This document shows positions 8,282 through 18,153 of a stretch of DNA of 49,681 nt, piece after piece. The first letter of the stretch is position 1, and the number at the start of each line of letters is the position of its first letter. The DNA lies in assembly GCF_026624755.1 (NCBI RefSeq), contig NZ_JAPMXC010000006.1:1-49681 (forward strand), read 5' to 3'. The stretch comes from Robbsia betulipollinis. Lineage in GTDB: Bacteria; Pseudomonadota; Gammaproteobacteria; Burkholderiales; Burkholderiaceae. The translations under genes and the position numbers were made by a program. Under the pieces are notes generated by a model that did not search any database, was not told the origin of the DNA, and saw only the letters and a program-made list of their open reading frames with translations.

Positions 8282-9139
8282 TCACTGCGTTTTCGGATCG
8301 AGCGCGTCGCGCAGCCCGTCGCCGAACAGATTGAAGCCGAGCACCGCGGCGAAGATCGCGCAGCCGGGCGCGACCGACATCCACGGCGCCTGATCCATGA
8401 AATTCTTCGCGGAATTGAGCATCGAACCCCACGACGGCGCGGGCGGCAATTGGCCGAGACCGAGGAAGGAGAGGCTGGATTCCGCGATGATCGCCATCGC
8501 GATCGTCAGACTGGCCTGCACGATGACCGGCGGCAGCGCATTGGGCAGCACGTAGCGCCAGAGGATCGCGCCATCGGTCAGGCCGATCGCGCGCGCGCTT
8601 TCGATATAGTCCTCGGACTTGATCGCGATCGCCTGCGCGCGCGTGATGCGCACGAACAGCGGCATCGCGGACAGGCCGATCGCAATCATCGCGTTCGTCA
8701 GGCTCGGGCCCAGAAAGGAGGCCAGCGCGATCGCCAGGATCAGGAACGGCACCGCCAGCATCGCGTCGGTACAGCGGCTGATCACGCCGTCGATCAGGCG
8801 GCCGTGATACCCGGCGAGCAGGCCCAGCGGCACGCCGGCGAGCATCGCGATGGCGACCGAGATCAGCCCGGCCATCAGCGACGCGCGCGCGCCGAAGAGC
8901 AGCCGGGACAGGATGTCGCGTCCCAGTTCATCGGTACCCAGCCAGTGCAGCGCCGATGGTGCCTGCCGCACCGTCATGAAGCTCGACTTCAGCGGATCCA
9001 GCGGGGCCAGCCACGGCGCGAAGACCGCCATGAGCACGAACAGCGCGATGATGACCGCGCCTGCCACACCGGCGCGGTTCGCCAGGAATTTGTGCCATGC
9101 GCGGCGGCCTCGTGCGGCGGCAATGGGCGTGGACGACAT
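8282..9139 (-). CDS. Peptide/nickel-type ABC transporter permease (DppC-like)
   Basis: A 285-residue inner-membrane permease. It has an N-terminal anchor segment (~25-47), the family DELGRDILSRLLFGAR motif (~72-87), further membrane helices, and the EAA loop ESARAIGLTDGAILWRYVLPNALPP that docks on the ATPase. C-terminal FNLFGDGLRDALDP is the standard DppC/OppC ending. The start at 9139 overlaps the stop of the upstream permease by one base (TGATG), so translation is probably coupled. It is the last gene of a five-gene importer operon. Likely substrates are oligopeptides or related compounds; the exact one is not predictable. Confidence 0.92.
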   Translation of the reverse strand: MSSTPIAAARGRRAWHKFLANRAGVAGAVIIALFVLMAVFAPWLAPLDPLKSSFMTVRQAPSALHWLGTDELGRDILSRLLFGARASLMAGLISVAIAMLAGVPLGLLAGYHGRLIDGVISRCTDAMLAVPFLILAIALASFLGPSLTNAMIAIGLSAMPLFVRITRAQAIAIKSEDYIESARAIGLTDGAILWRYVLPNALPPVIVQASLTIAMAIIAESSLSFLGLGQLPPAPSWGSMLNSAKNFMDQAPWMSVAPGCAIFAAVLGFNLFGDGLRDALDPKTQ

Positions 9140-10083
9140 CAGCGGGCTCGCAGGCGGGGGTTGAGCGCCACCTGCAGCACATCGGCGAGCAGGTTGACCA
9201 GGATGAAGGCGCAGGCGGTGCACAGTACGACGCCCTGCACCACCGCGTAGTCGCGGCTGAAGACGGCGTCGACGACCAGCTTGCCGAAACCGGGAATCGT
9301 GAAGATCTGTTCGGTCAGCACCGCGCCGCCCAGCAACTCGCCGAACAGCAGCGCCAGCAGCGTGATCACCGGCCCCAGCGCATTGCGAAAGCCATGGTGG
9401 ACGACCACGCGCGGGCCGAGCAGGCCCTTGGCGCGCGCGGTGCGGATATAGTCCTGGCGCAGCACGCCGAGCATCGCCGAGCGCGTGTGCCGCATCAGTT
9501 GCGCGCCCAGCGTCGTGCCGAGCACCAGCGAGGGCATCAGCATCGTTTTCAGGCTGAGCCAGAAATCCTCCGCCGGGGAGACATAGCCCGACGCAGGCAG
9601 CAGATGCCAGCGTACCGAAACCAGCAGGATCATCAGGATGCCCAGCCAGAAATGCGGCACCGACATGCCGGACAGGGCGAACAGATTCGCGCCATGGTCG
9701 AGCGACGTGCCTTTTTTGGCGGCGGCCAGGATACCTGCCGGAATGCCGATCAGCATCGCCAGCAGAAGCGCCATCGCGGCAAGTTGCAGCGTCACCGGCA
9801 GCTTCTGCGCGATCAGCGTGCGCACCGGCACGCTGGTGCGCAGGGATTCGCCCAGGTCGCCGTGCAGCACCCCGTTCATCCACAGCACGTACTGTTCGGG
9901 GACCGGATCGTCGAGGTGGTATTTGTCGCGCAACTGCGCGATCACGGCAGGGTCCTGGTCGTCTCCCGCGAGCAGGCTCGCCGGGTCGCCCGGCAGCATC
10001 TTCTGCAGCCCGAACACCAGCATCGATACCAGCAGCAGCGTGGGTATGGCGACCAGGAAACGGCTGGCGATGACCTTCAGCAT
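9139..10083 (-). CDS. Peptide/nickel-type ABC transporter permease (DppB-like)
   Basis: A 314-residue permease with the classical DppB/OppB layout: first membrane helix at ~10-30, then the periplasmic LPGDPASLL motif, GDLGESLRTSVPV, and four to five more helices. The EAA loop is RTARAKGLLGPRVVVHHGFRN and the tail is ALNPRLR. It forms the channel together with the DppC-like protein directly downstream. It starts 16 bases after the stop of the binding-protein gene. Confidence 0.92.
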   Translation of the reverse strand: MLKVIASRFLVAIPTLLLVSMLVFGLQKMLPGDPASLLAGDDQDPAVIAQLRDKYHLDDPVPEQYVLWMNGVLHGDLGESLRTSVPVRTLIAQKLPVTLQLAAMALLLAMLIGIPAGILAAAKKGTSLDHGANLFALSGMSVPHFWLGILMILLVSVRWHLLPASGYVSPAEDFWLSLKTMLMPSLVLGTTLGAQLMRHTRSAMLGVLRQDYIRTARAKGLLGPRVVVHHGFRNALGPVITLLALLFGELLGGAVLTEQIFTIPGFGKLVVDAVFSRDYAVVQGVVLCTACAFILVNLLADVLQVALNPRLRAR

Positions 10084-10099
10084 AACGGGGGTCCCGGTC

Positions 10100-11653
10100 C
10101 TATTTGAGGCTGACGTCGCGCAGACGGATCAAACCGTCGGGAAACGGCGCGAAGCCGTGAACCTTGCGCGACAGCACGAAGGGGTACTGCTGATAGAAGA
10201 GATAGATGACCGGTTCGACGTTCTTCGCCATGGCTTCCTGCGCTTTGTCGTAGGTCGCCTTGCGCGCGGCCGGGTCGCTCTTCTGACGCGCGTCGCGCAG
10301 CATCGCGTCCACTTCCTTGTCGCAGTATTGGCCGTAGTTCAGCGGGCCGCCGCAGGCCGCCATGTTCAGCAGATTGCCGTCCGGGTCGGAACGCCCCGAC
10401 CAGGCGAGCAGCATGACGTCGAAGCGTCCCGCCTTGCCTTCGGCCAGCAGCGTGGGGTTGTCGACCGGGCGCAGCTTGATGTCGATGTTCGCCTCGGCGG
10501 CCATCGCCTGGATCATTTCGCCGATCTGGCCCGAACTGGTGTCGTTGCCGATCAGCATGTCGAGGCCGACGCGCTCGTGCCCGGCGGCCTTGAGCAGGGC
10601 CTTGGCTTTTTCGGGATCGCGCTTCGGCGTCACGATCGACCTGTCGTGATAGGGGCTGCTGGACGGGACGCCCTGGTTGGCCGGCGGATAGGTACCGGCC
10701 CCGGCCACCTGGTTCAGGACGTCGCGGTCGATCGACAAGGCCAGCGCCTGACGTACCCGCACGTCTTTGAGCGGCCCGTTGGCGCGCGCGCCATTGCCGA
10801 CGTTGAGCGTCAGCCCGCGATACCCCAGCCCACTCGCCACCACCAGCTGCAATGCCGGATCCTTGCGTACCGAAGCGACGTCGTTCGGCGAGAGCCGTTC
10901 GATCATGTCGAGATTGTTCGAGCGCAGGTTCGCAAGCCGCACGGTGCTGTCCGGGATCGGCGTGAAAACCAGCTTCTGCAACGGGTAATGCGCGCTGTCC
11001 CAATAACCGGCGAATTTCGACAGGACGATGCGATCGTTCTGCACGCGCTCGACGAACTGGTAGGGGCCGGCGCAGACCGGATGCCGCGCGACGCCGCCGG
11101 TGTCGGCGAGGGTCTTCGGCGCGAGCATCATGCCGGCGCGGTCGGTCAGTGTCGCGAGCAGCGCGGCATCGGGATTTTTCAGGATGAAGGCGACGGTCAG
11201 CGGATCGATGACGTCCACGCGCTGCACCGACGCGAGTTCGCTCTTGCGGCTGCTCTCGGGCAGCGTCATCGCGCGCTCGATGTTCGCCTTGACCGCGGCG
11301 GCGTCGAAGGGCTCGCCGTCCTGGAATTTGACGCCGGGGCGCAGCTTGAACGTCAGCGTCTTGCCGTCGGCGCTGGTGGCCCACGACAGCGCGAGCTTCG
11401 GGGTGATCTTCAGGTCGGCGGAGATATCGACCAGCGAATCGCACAGCGAGGCGAACACCAGCCGCGACACGTAGGTGTTGGCGCGATGCGGATCGAGCGA
11501 ATCGACCTCCTCCAGCATGCCGACACGCAGCGATTGGCCGAAGGCGGTGCCGCTGCCCGCGCACAGCAGCGCCGCGCTCAGCACGGCGGCCGTGAAGGGG
11601 CGACGAGCGCTCGCCGCACGCTGCATGGGGAATCCGGACGGGGTCTTGCGCAT
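10100..11653 (-). CDS. ABC transporter substrate-binding protein, peptide/nickel class (SBP_bac_5)
   Basis: A 517-residue periplasmic binding protein. Signal peptide: basic N-terminus with RR at 17-18, hydrophobic core to ~35, likely cut after AFG (39). The mature start QSLRVGMLEEVDSLDPH and the LTFKLRPGVKFQDGEPF motif are hallmarks of SBP family 5. The open frame extends to 12076, but the start at 11653 is supported by AGGAG and by the signal peptide; M10 is an alternative. It is separated from the preceding ATPase gene by 148 bases, a gap that could hold a second promoter or a processing site allowing extra expression of the binding protein. It delivers ligand to the two permeases that follow. 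Confidence 0.9.
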   Translation of the reverse strand: MRKTPSGFPMQRAASARRPFTAAVLSAALLCAGSGTAFGQSLRVGMLEEVDSLDPHRANTYVSRLVFASLCDSLVDISADLKITPKLALSWATSADGKTLTFKLRPGVKFQDGEPFDAAAVKANIERAMTLPESSRKSELASVQRVDVIDPLTVAFILKNPDAALLATLTDRAGMMLAPKTLADTGGVARHPVCAGPYQFVERVQNDRIVLSKFAGYWDSAHYPLQKLVFTPIPDSTVRLANLRSNNLDMIERLSPNDVASVRKDPALQLVVASGLGYRGLTLNVGNGARANGPLKDVRVRQALALSIDRDVLNQVAGAGTYPPANQGVPSSSPYHDRSIVTPKRDPEKAKALLKAAGHERVGLDMLIGNDTSSGQIGEMIQAMAAEANIDIKLRPVDNPTLLAEGKAGRFDVMLLAWSGRSDPDGNLLNMAACGGPLNYGQYCDKEVDAMLRDARQKSDPAARKATYDKAQEAMAKNVEPVIYLFYQQYPFVLSRKVHGFAPFPDGLIRLRDVSLK

Positions 11654-11801
11654 GGCAACTCCTGGAGCAAAGCCGAAAGACGAAAAAGGCGCGCGGCAAA
11701 GCGGGGCGCGGAGAAGTGGGGCACAGGAAAGCGGAGCACGGACACAGGCCGCGCCAAACAGGAAGGCGACCCTTGAACGCCGCTGGCGGCCGTCGCGCGC
11801 A

Positions 11802-12923
11802 TCACGCATCCGTGGCGCTCCCCTGACGGGCGCGAAAGAGCGCCAACCGCGCATTGAGCCGCGCGTTGTCGGCAGTGGCGGCCGGCGCGCTACCGCCCGC
11901 GTTCTGAATCTCCATCCAGAAGTGACAGGCCACCTGACGCCCGCCCGGCAGCGTCTGGCGCAGCGGCATTTCGGTCGCGCACATCGGGCGGGCATGCGGA
12001 CAGCGCGGGTGAAAGTGGCATCCGGAGGGCGGGGACGTGGGGTCGGGCAAGTCGCCCAGCGGCAGCGCCCGGGCATGGCGCAGATGCGGCGTGCTGGCCG
12101 GAATCGCCTTCAGCAGGGCCTGCGTGTACGGGTGCAGCGGCATGTCGTACAACGCCTCCACCGGCGCGAGTTCGACGATCTGCCCGAGATACATGACGGC
12201 GACCCGGTCGCTCATGTGACGGATCACCGCGAGATCGTGCGCGATGATGACCAGCGTCAGGCCGAGGCGCTGTTTCAGCGTTTCGAGCAGATTGATCACC
12301 TGCGCCTGCACCGAGACGTCCAGCGCCGAGACCGGCTCGTCGCCGATAACCAGCCGCGGTTCGCCCGCCAGCGCGCGGGCGATGCCGATGCGCTGGCGCT
12401 GGCCGCCGGAGAATTCGTGGGGATAGCGGTTCGCGTGCGCGGCCTGCAGGCCGACGGTTTCCAGCAGTTCCGCGACTTTCGCCGCGGCGCTGCGCTTGCT
12501 GGCGAGCCGGTGCAGCAGCATCGGCTCGGCGAGCAGGCGTCCGACGCGCATGCTGGGGTTCAGCGACGAGAACGGGTCCTGGAAGATCAGCTGCATCTCG
12601 CGGCGCAGCGCGCGCAGTGGTTCGTCGCGCAGATGCGTGATGTCGCGGCCGCGATACAGCACGCGGCCTTCGCTCGATTCGATCAGGCGCAGCAGCAGAC
12701 GGCCCAGCGTGGATTTGCCGCAGCCGGACTCGCCGACGATGGCGAAGGTCTCGCCGGCCTGCACGGCGAGCGAGACGCCATTGACCGCATGGACCCGCGC
12801 CGTCGGCGCTGCCAGCAGCCGCCGTTCGCCGCCGAAGTGCTTGCTCAGCTCGCGCGCTTCGAGAATCGGCGCGGTCCGCTCGGGGGCGTCCGGGTCGAGC
12901 ATTTCCAGAGGGTCGCGCATCAT
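11802..12923 (-). CDS. Peptide-type ABC transporter ATP-binding protein (DppF-like)
   Basis: A 373-residue cytoplasmic ATPase. Walker [10 protein letters not shown] at 64-72, Q loop LIFQDPFSSLNP, signature SGGQRQR, Walker B and DEPVSALDVS, then the oligopeptide C-terminal domain with the CHFHPRCPHARPMC cysteine cluster that binds an Fe-S centre in related proteins. The start overlaps the stop of the upstream ATPase by four bases (ATGA), giving coupled translation. The second ATG (12920) is also possible. About 30 C-terminal residues after the cysteine motif form an Ala-rich tail. Confidence 0.92.
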   Translation of the reverse strand: MMRDPLEMLDPDAPERTAPILEARELSKHFGGERRLLAAPTARVHAVNGVSLAVQAGETFAIVGESGCGKSTLGRLLLRLIESSEGRVLYRGRDITHLRDEPLRALRREMQLIFQDPFSSLNPSMRVGRLLAEPMLLHRLASKRSAAAKVAELLETVGLQAAHANRYPHEFSGGQRQRIGIARALAGEPRLVIGDEPVSALDVSVQAQVINLLETLKQRLGLTLVIIAHDLAVIRHMSDRVAVMYLGQIVELAPVEALYDMPLHPYTQALLKAIPASTPHLRHARALPLGDLPDPTSPPSGCHFHPRCPHARPMCATEMPLRQTLPGGRQVACHFWMEIQNAGGSAPAATADNARLNARLALFRARQGSATDA

Positions 12924-13933
12924 GCGGCGGCGTGCGCGAGCTGTTCGATCGGCGCCCGCCAGCAGGCGGCGTCGTGGCCGAGGCCGAACGCGCGGCGCGG
13001 CGGAATCTCCACGATGCAGCGCGCATCGGCGAATGGGCAGCGCGGCGCGAAGCGACAGCCGCGCGGCATCTGCTCGGGGGCGGGCACGGCGCCGCGGATG
13101 CTCGCCAATGGCCCCCGACGTTTGCCCAGCGACGGAATCGCGCCCATCAGGCCGATCGTGTAGGGATGCTGCGGATCGTCGAAGAGCGTCGCGACCGGGC
13201 CGGATTCGACGATATGTCCGGCATACATCACGGCGACGTGGTCGGCCACTTCCGCCACCACGCCGAGGTCGTGCGTGATGAGGATCATCGCGGTGCCGGT
13301 GTCGCGCTGGATGTCGCGGATCAGCCCGAGCACCTGGGCCTGGATGGTCACGTCGAGCGCCGTCGTCGGCTCGTCGGCGATCAACAGTTCCGGCGCGTTG
13401 GCCAGCGCCATTGCGATCATCACGCGCTGACGCATGCCGCCCGACAACTGATGCGGATAGGCGTCGAGCCGCGTGTCGGCCGCCGGGATGCCGACGCGCC
13501 GCAGCATCGTCAATGCCTCGCCGCGCGCGTCGCGCCGGCTTATGCGCTGACCTGCGCGGCGGTGCCGCCACACGCACTCCGCGATCTGCGCCCCCACCGT
13601 ATAGGCCGGATTGAGCGAGGTCATCGGTTCCTGGAAGATCATCGCCAGGCGATTGCCGCGCAGGTCGGCGAGTTCGCGCTGGCGGAGGGCGAAGAGATCG
13701 ACGCCGTCGAACATCGCCCGACCGCCGGTGATGCGCGCCGCGGGCCGCGGCAGCAGCCCCATGAGCGCCAGCGATGTGACGCTTTTGCCGCAACCCGATT
13801 CGCCGACGATGCAGAGCGTCTCGCCGCGCCGTACCGAAAACGAGACATCGTCGACCAGCGCGGGGCCGACATCGGACTTCGAGAAACGTAGCGAGAACCC
13901 GCTGACTTGCAGGACTGGGGCGGAAGCGGGCAT
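12920..13933 (-). CDS. Peptide-type ABC transporter ATP-binding protein (DppD-like)
   Basis: A 337-residue ATPase, first gene of the importer operon. Walker A GESGCGKS at 44-51, Q loop [12 protein letters not shown], signature LSGGMRQR, Walker [15 protein letters not shown], and the C-terminal oligopeptide domain with [14 protein letters not shown]. It pairs with the DppF-like subunit. The operon order is two ATPases, binding protein, two permeases. The ~280 bases upstream should contain the promoter; I could not identify it. Confidence 0.92.
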   Translation of the reverse strand: MPASAPVLQVSGFSLRFSKSDVGPALVDDVSFSVRRGETLCIVGESGCGKSVTSLALMGLLPRPAARITGGRAMFDGVDLFALRQRELADLRGNRLAMIFQEPMTSLNPAYTVGAQIAECVWRHRRAGQRISRRDARGEALTMLRRVGIPAADTRLDAYPHQLSGGMRQRVMIAMALANAPELLIADEPTTALDVTIQAQVLGLIRDIQRDTGTAMILITHDLGVVAEVADHVAVMYAGHIVESGPVATLFDDPQHPYTIGLMGAIPSLGKRRGPLASIRGAVPAPEQMPRGCRFAPRCPFADARCIVEIPPRRAFGLGHDAACWRAPIEQLAHAAA

Positions 13934-14210
13934 CGGGATCCAGGGTGAGCGGCCGGGGTGGAGGACGTGGCGCGAATCTGCGTACTGGCGACGAGCGCGA
14001 CACCCATTTTTTCAGTGCAAGGCACATGCCAGGCAAAGCGTGCCGCGGGCAGGGTCGCGCGCACTTTTTCGGTGCCTGGTTGGCACGGGCGAGTCAGGTC
14101 TGCCCTCGAATGGGGTGCGCCGCCGTCGAGGATGGGGCGTGGGCGGCGCGGCGGCGGTCGTGATGGCACGCCGACGTGCCCCCACGGGCGTGCCTGTACC
14201 GGCCGTGCCG

Positions 14211-14738
14211 TTACTGGCCGATGCCGCTCAGGCCGATCAGGCTGCCGGCGGCCAGCAGCCACAGGGGGTGCAGGCGCGTGCGGCTCGCGCAGAGCGCGCA
14301 GGCGGCGGTGATCAGCCAGGGCATCCATGTATGGTCCGACGCCTCGGCGATCAGCAGCGCGCTGGCGGCCACCAGCCCGGCGGTGACCGGCAGCAGACCG
14401 CGCTGCGTGAGACCGCGCCATGGATGGTCCTTCGCACGGTCCCAGGCATGCAGCGCCACGATCGTCACCACCGAGGACGGCCCGAACTTCGCGACCGAGG
14501 TGACCAGCAGGCCGGCGAGGCCGGCCACGTGCCAGCCGATCAGCGTGACGATCATCATGTTCGGCCCGGGCGCCGCCTGGGCGAGCGCGAACAGCGCGCT
14601 GAATTCCCGGGCGGTCATCCAGTGGTGCACTTCCACGACCTGGCGCTGCATTTCCGGCAGCACCGTATTGCCGCCGCCAAAGGCGAGCAGCGACAATTGC
14701 GAAAAGATGAGCGCGAGTGCGCGCAGGGTGTCCATCAT
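14211..14738 (-). CDS. chrA: Chromate transporter subunit, second of a two-gene pair
   Basis: A 175-residue membrane protein equal to one half of a long ChrA: FSQLSLLAFGGGNTVLPEMQ, then AQAAPGPNMM (the PGP motif), and several hydrophobic helices. Short-chain CHR proteins occur as pairs of half-size genes and export chromate, or possibly sulfate-like anions. Its start overlaps the stop of the first subunit by four bases (ATGA). Chromate as substrate is inferred from the family only. Confidence 0.87.
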   Translation of the reverse strand: MMDTLRALALIFSQLSLLAFGGGNTVLPEMQRQVVEVHHWMTAREFSALFALAQAAPGPNMMIVTLIGWHVAGLAGLLVTSVAKFGPSSVVTIVALHAWDRAKDHPWRGLTQRGLLPVTAGLVAASALLIAEASDHTWMPWLITAACALCASRTRLHPLWLLAAGSLIGLSGIGQ

Positions 14739-15346
14739 CGGGCGGACCTCCATGCGAGGAACATGCTGATCGGCGTGAGCACGAGCATCGTCGGCAGCAG
14801 CGGCCAGCGCAGCAGTGCGATCGCGACGAAGCCGAGCAGGACGATGGCGATGGCGGCGGGCTTTCTGCGCAGCGGCAGCACGATCTTGATGGCCATGGCG
14901 ACCAGCAGGCCCGCGGCGGCGGCGGCCAGCCCGGTGAACAGGTGCCGCACGTAAGGGTTGTCCTGCGTGCGCTCGTAGAAGACGCCGAGCAGCACGACGA
15001 TCAGCGAGGGGCAGGCGATCAGCCCGAGCAGGGCCGCCAGCGCGCCGCCGATGCCGCGAAAACGCATGCCCAGCGCGACCGACAGATTGATGATGTTGCC
15101 GCCCGGGAGAAACTGGCACAGGCCGAGCAGTTCGACGAATTCGTCCGGGGTCAGCCAGCGCCGTTCCTCGACCAGGACGCGCCGCGCATGCGGCAGCGCG
15201 CCGCCGAAGGAGATCAGGCCGAGCATCAGGAAGCCGGTGAACAGCTGCATGCGCGTGGGCGGCGGCGCGAGTTGTGACGACGTTCCTGGGGATTGCGGCG
15301 ACGCGTGATCTTTCATGTTGCTGCCCGGCGGCATGATCAGGCGCAT
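14735..15346 (-). CDS. chrA: Chromate transporter subunit, first of a two-gene pair
   Basis: A 203-residue membrane protein homologous to the N-terminal half of ChrA: GLISFGGALPHARRVLVEE, then LCQFLPGGNIINLSVALG, which carries the PGG version of the motif, and repeated hydrophobic helices. An internal start at M11 (15316) is possible; the longer start has a GGAAAG site. It is cotranscribed with the second subunit. Confidence 0.87.
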   Translation of the reverse strand: MRLIMPPGSNMKDHASPQSPGTSSQLAPPPTRMQLFTGFLMLGLISFGGALPHARRVLVEERRWLTPDEFVELLGLCQFLPGGNIINLSVALGMRFRGIGGALAALLGLIACPSLIVVLLGVFYERTQDNPYVRHLFTGLAAAAAGLLVAMAIKIVLPLRRKPAAIAIVLLGFVAIALLRWPLLPTMLVLTPISMFLAWRSAR

Positions 15347-15463
15347 AGCGTACCGCTTTCCGGCGCGCGAGCAAAAAGGTTTGTGGCGGAAAGTGTCGCT
15401 GCGATTGCGACGCCCGCGACGCCCGCGGGCGCCCGGCGCGCGTCCCGCTTGCGCCGCGGGCGG

Positions 15464-15799
15464 CTAGCCGGCGTCGTGCGTGATCTGCGCGAGCGCCTGG
15501 CGGATCGCGTCCGCATCGCCGGGCCTGACCAGACGCGCGACCTCCTGGCCGTCGCGCAGGAAAACGAGCGTCGGCCAGAGTTTCACGCGGTAGGCACGGC
15601 CCAGCGGCCGGCCCGGGCCATCCTCCACCTTCAGGTGACGCAGGCCGTCGTACGGTGCCAGCGCGGCGGCGAGCGGCGTTTGGGCCGCGCGACAGTGGCC
15701 GCACCATGCCGTGCCGAATTCGAGCAGGGTCGGCCCGGGAAGGGCCAGCACGTCGGCGGGCGCCAGTGCGCCGGTAAGGTAGTCCTGGGTCGTCGTCAT
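15464..15799 (-). CDS. Thioredoxin-like protein
   Basis: A 111-residue cytoplasmic thioredoxin-fold protein with active site WCGHC (32-36) and the cis-proline region KLWPTLVFLRDGQE. It would act in dithiol/disulfide exchange. WCGHC differs from the WCGPC of housekeeping thioredoxins. The start at 15799 has AGGAG nine bases upstream; an in-frame ATG at 15832 is less likely. It lies ~120 bases before the chromate transporter pair on the same strand, so the two could share a transcript. Confidence 0.87.
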   Translation of the reverse strand: MTTTQDYLTGALAPADVLALPGPTLLEFGTAWCGHCRAAQTPLAAALAPYDGLRHLKVEDGPGRPLGRAYRVKLWPTLVFLRDGQEVARLVRPGDADAIRQALAQITHDAG

Positions 15800-15918
15800 G
15801 GATGAGGTCTCCTTTGCAGCGCGCTCCTGCACACACGTTCAAAGCCAGTATCACACAAGGCGGTGGCGACCTGTGCCGTGCGCGGCGCCGCGCACGGCAC
15901 CGCGTCCGGAAGCTGCGT

Positions 15919-18153
15919 TTAGAAGTCGGTCGTCACGGAGAGCCAGGCGGTGCGCGGCGACGCCTGCGTGAGGTAGCCGCCCAGCGCCGAGGACCAGTAC
16001 GCGCGATTCGCGACGTTGGTGACCATCAGACGGAAAACGGTATCGTGCTTGTAGACCTGCATCTTGTAGCGCGCGCCTACGTCGAAACGCGTCCACGCGG
16101 CAACGGGCAGCGTGTTCGCCTCGTCCAGGTACTGCTTGCCGGTGTAGATCGCGCGTGCCGTGAGCGTGACGCCCGTGAGTTGCGGAATGTCGTATTCGAC
16201 GCCGACATTGGCCGTCCAGGCGGGCACGCCGATCGGCCGGTTGCCGTCGGTCGTGCCGCCGCTGGTGTCGAGCAGCTTCGCATCGATGTAGGACACGCCA
16301 CCCAGCAAGCGCACCCCTTTCAATGGTTCGCCATAACCCGACAGCTCCACGCCGCGGTGGCGCTGTATGCCGTCCGTGGCGTATTCCAGCGTCTGACTGT
16401 TGGTATAGGCGACCGGCTGCTTGATCTGATAGACGGCCAGCGCGGCGCCGTAGTGCGTGGCGTCGTACTTCACCCCGGCCTCGTACTGCTTCGCGCGGTA
16501 CGGCGCGAGGATCGCCCCCGCGTTGGCCGCCGTGCTCGGCGCAGTGCCACCCTCGGTGAGACTTTCGGCGCGATTCGCGTACACCGACAGATTCTAGACG
16601 GCACCGAAGATCGGCGTGGTGGCCGATTCGTTGTAGGCCGAGTCCTGCTCGCCCGTACCATACGCATAGCCATTGGCGACGATGCTCTGATGGCGCATGC
16701 CGGCGGTGAGGAGGAGGCGGTCCTGGAAGAAGCCGAACGTGTCCGCGACCGACACGCTGCGCAGGAGCGTGCGTGCGGTCGTGCCCGGCGAGGCGAAATT
16801 CCCCGCACTGTAAGCGTCGCCCGGACGTGCCACTTGCGTCGTATTGTAGAGACTGGTCGCGTAAGTGGCACTGCCATCGTACGCCGCGTCGGTGACGATC
16901 CGGTTGACGAGCACGCCGACATTGACGGCGTTGCTGACCGGTCCCGTCATGAACTTGCCGCGCACGCCGACTTCGGCCGACGCGGCGTCTTCCTTGAGCG
17001 GCACGCCGAAACGGTAGCCCGTCGTGGCGCCATCCGTGCCGTAGGTGAGCGCTCCCGTATCGCTGTGTTCGTCGGTATGGCGCAGGCCGCCCGTCGCGTA
17101 CACGGTCCAGTTCGGCGTCAGATCGTACTCCGCGCGCAACATGCCGACGGTGTCCTGGAGGTCGTAGTACGTCCAGGTCTGCGCGTAATTGGTGGTCGCC
17201 GACGGCACCGAGGGCACGCTGTCGCCGGTGACGTACACCACCGGCCGGCCGTCGGAGACGTGTTGTTTCTGGTAGATGAAATCGCCGCTCACGCGCCATT
17301 GGCTGCCGCGATAGTCCAGCGCGACCGAGGTCTGCTCGGTGCGGCGGTGTTCGCCGTCGACGCTCGTTTCCCCGCTTTCCACCGTCTGGTTCACGCGAAT
17401 GCCGAACTGATCGTTGTCGCCGAAGCGGCGGCCGATGTCGATATGCGTGCCAAGCTGACCGGACGCGCTGCCTTCGACGGTGACGCGTGTCAGCGGCGTG
17501 TCGTCCGCGCGTTTCGTTTCCAGATTGATGTTGCCGCCGATGCCCGAACCGCCGGGCGCCGCGCCATTGACGAAGGTGTTCGCCCCCTTGAAGATGTCCA
17601 CGCGCTCCAGCGTCTCGGTGGCGACCAGCTGTCGCGGCGTGATGCCGTACAGGCCGTTCAGCGAGATGTCGTCGCTGTACACCTCGAAACCCCGAATGAT
17701 GTAGTTTTCGGCGAATGTGCCATACCCATAGGCGCTACGCACCGCGGGGTCGTTCGCCACCACGTCGGCCACCGTATGGGCCTGCTGATCCGCGATGGTT
17801 TGTGCGGTGTAGCTGGTCACCGAAAACGGTACGTCGATCAGTTTTTGCTGGCCCAGCACGCCGATCTGCGCGCCGCTGGCGACCTGTCCACCGGGCAGCG
17901 CGGGAGCCGGGTCGCCGGGCAGCACGTCCCGGTTCGCCTTCACGCTGACGCCGGGCAACCTCCCGTCCTGGCTGATCGCCGCACTCGCCGTGGCCGGCGT
18001 ATCCTCGGCATAGGCATTCGATGCAAGGCTGGCGAGCGGCAGGGCGGCAAGCGGGAGGGCAAAAAGCGGCAGGCCCTGTGCCACTGCGCTGGCGATTTTT
18101 GACAGGCGTCGCTGGGGCGCGCGCAGGTGACGAAGGCGGTTCGTGGATGGCAT
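15919..18153 (-). pseudogene. TonB-dependent siderophore receptor, broken by in-frame TAG
   Basis: The 744-codon frame encodes an outer-membrane ferri-siderophore receptor: signal sequence to ~50 (SNAYAED), plug domain with DVPFSVTSYTAQTIADQQ, YIIRGFEV and RVDIFKGANTFVNG, then a 22-strand barrel ending ASPRTAWLSVTTDF with the required terminal Phe. At 16594-16596 a TAG stop interrupts it between TPIFGAV and NLSVYANRAESL; the frame is the same on both sides. In the family this segment normally reads VxKPWxNLSVYAN, so about four residues are missing exactly at the stop. A single 12-base deletion would explain both facts (inference). The N-terminal 519-residue product would lack about a third of the barrel and should not function. 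Confidence 0.87.

Noticed and set aside
11654-11801. Purine-rich repetitive gap between the DppF-like gene and the binding-protein gene
   Set aside because: AAAGCGG and GGGGC-like words recur, but no exact period or stable hairpin could be defined by eye, so I do not list it as a repeat.
15802-18102. 766-codon plus-strand frame opposite the siderophore receptor
   Set aside because: Although long and uninterrupted while the receptor frame is broken, its translation is Arg/Val/His-rich shadow sequence, whereas the minus strand carries recognisable plug and barrel motifs.
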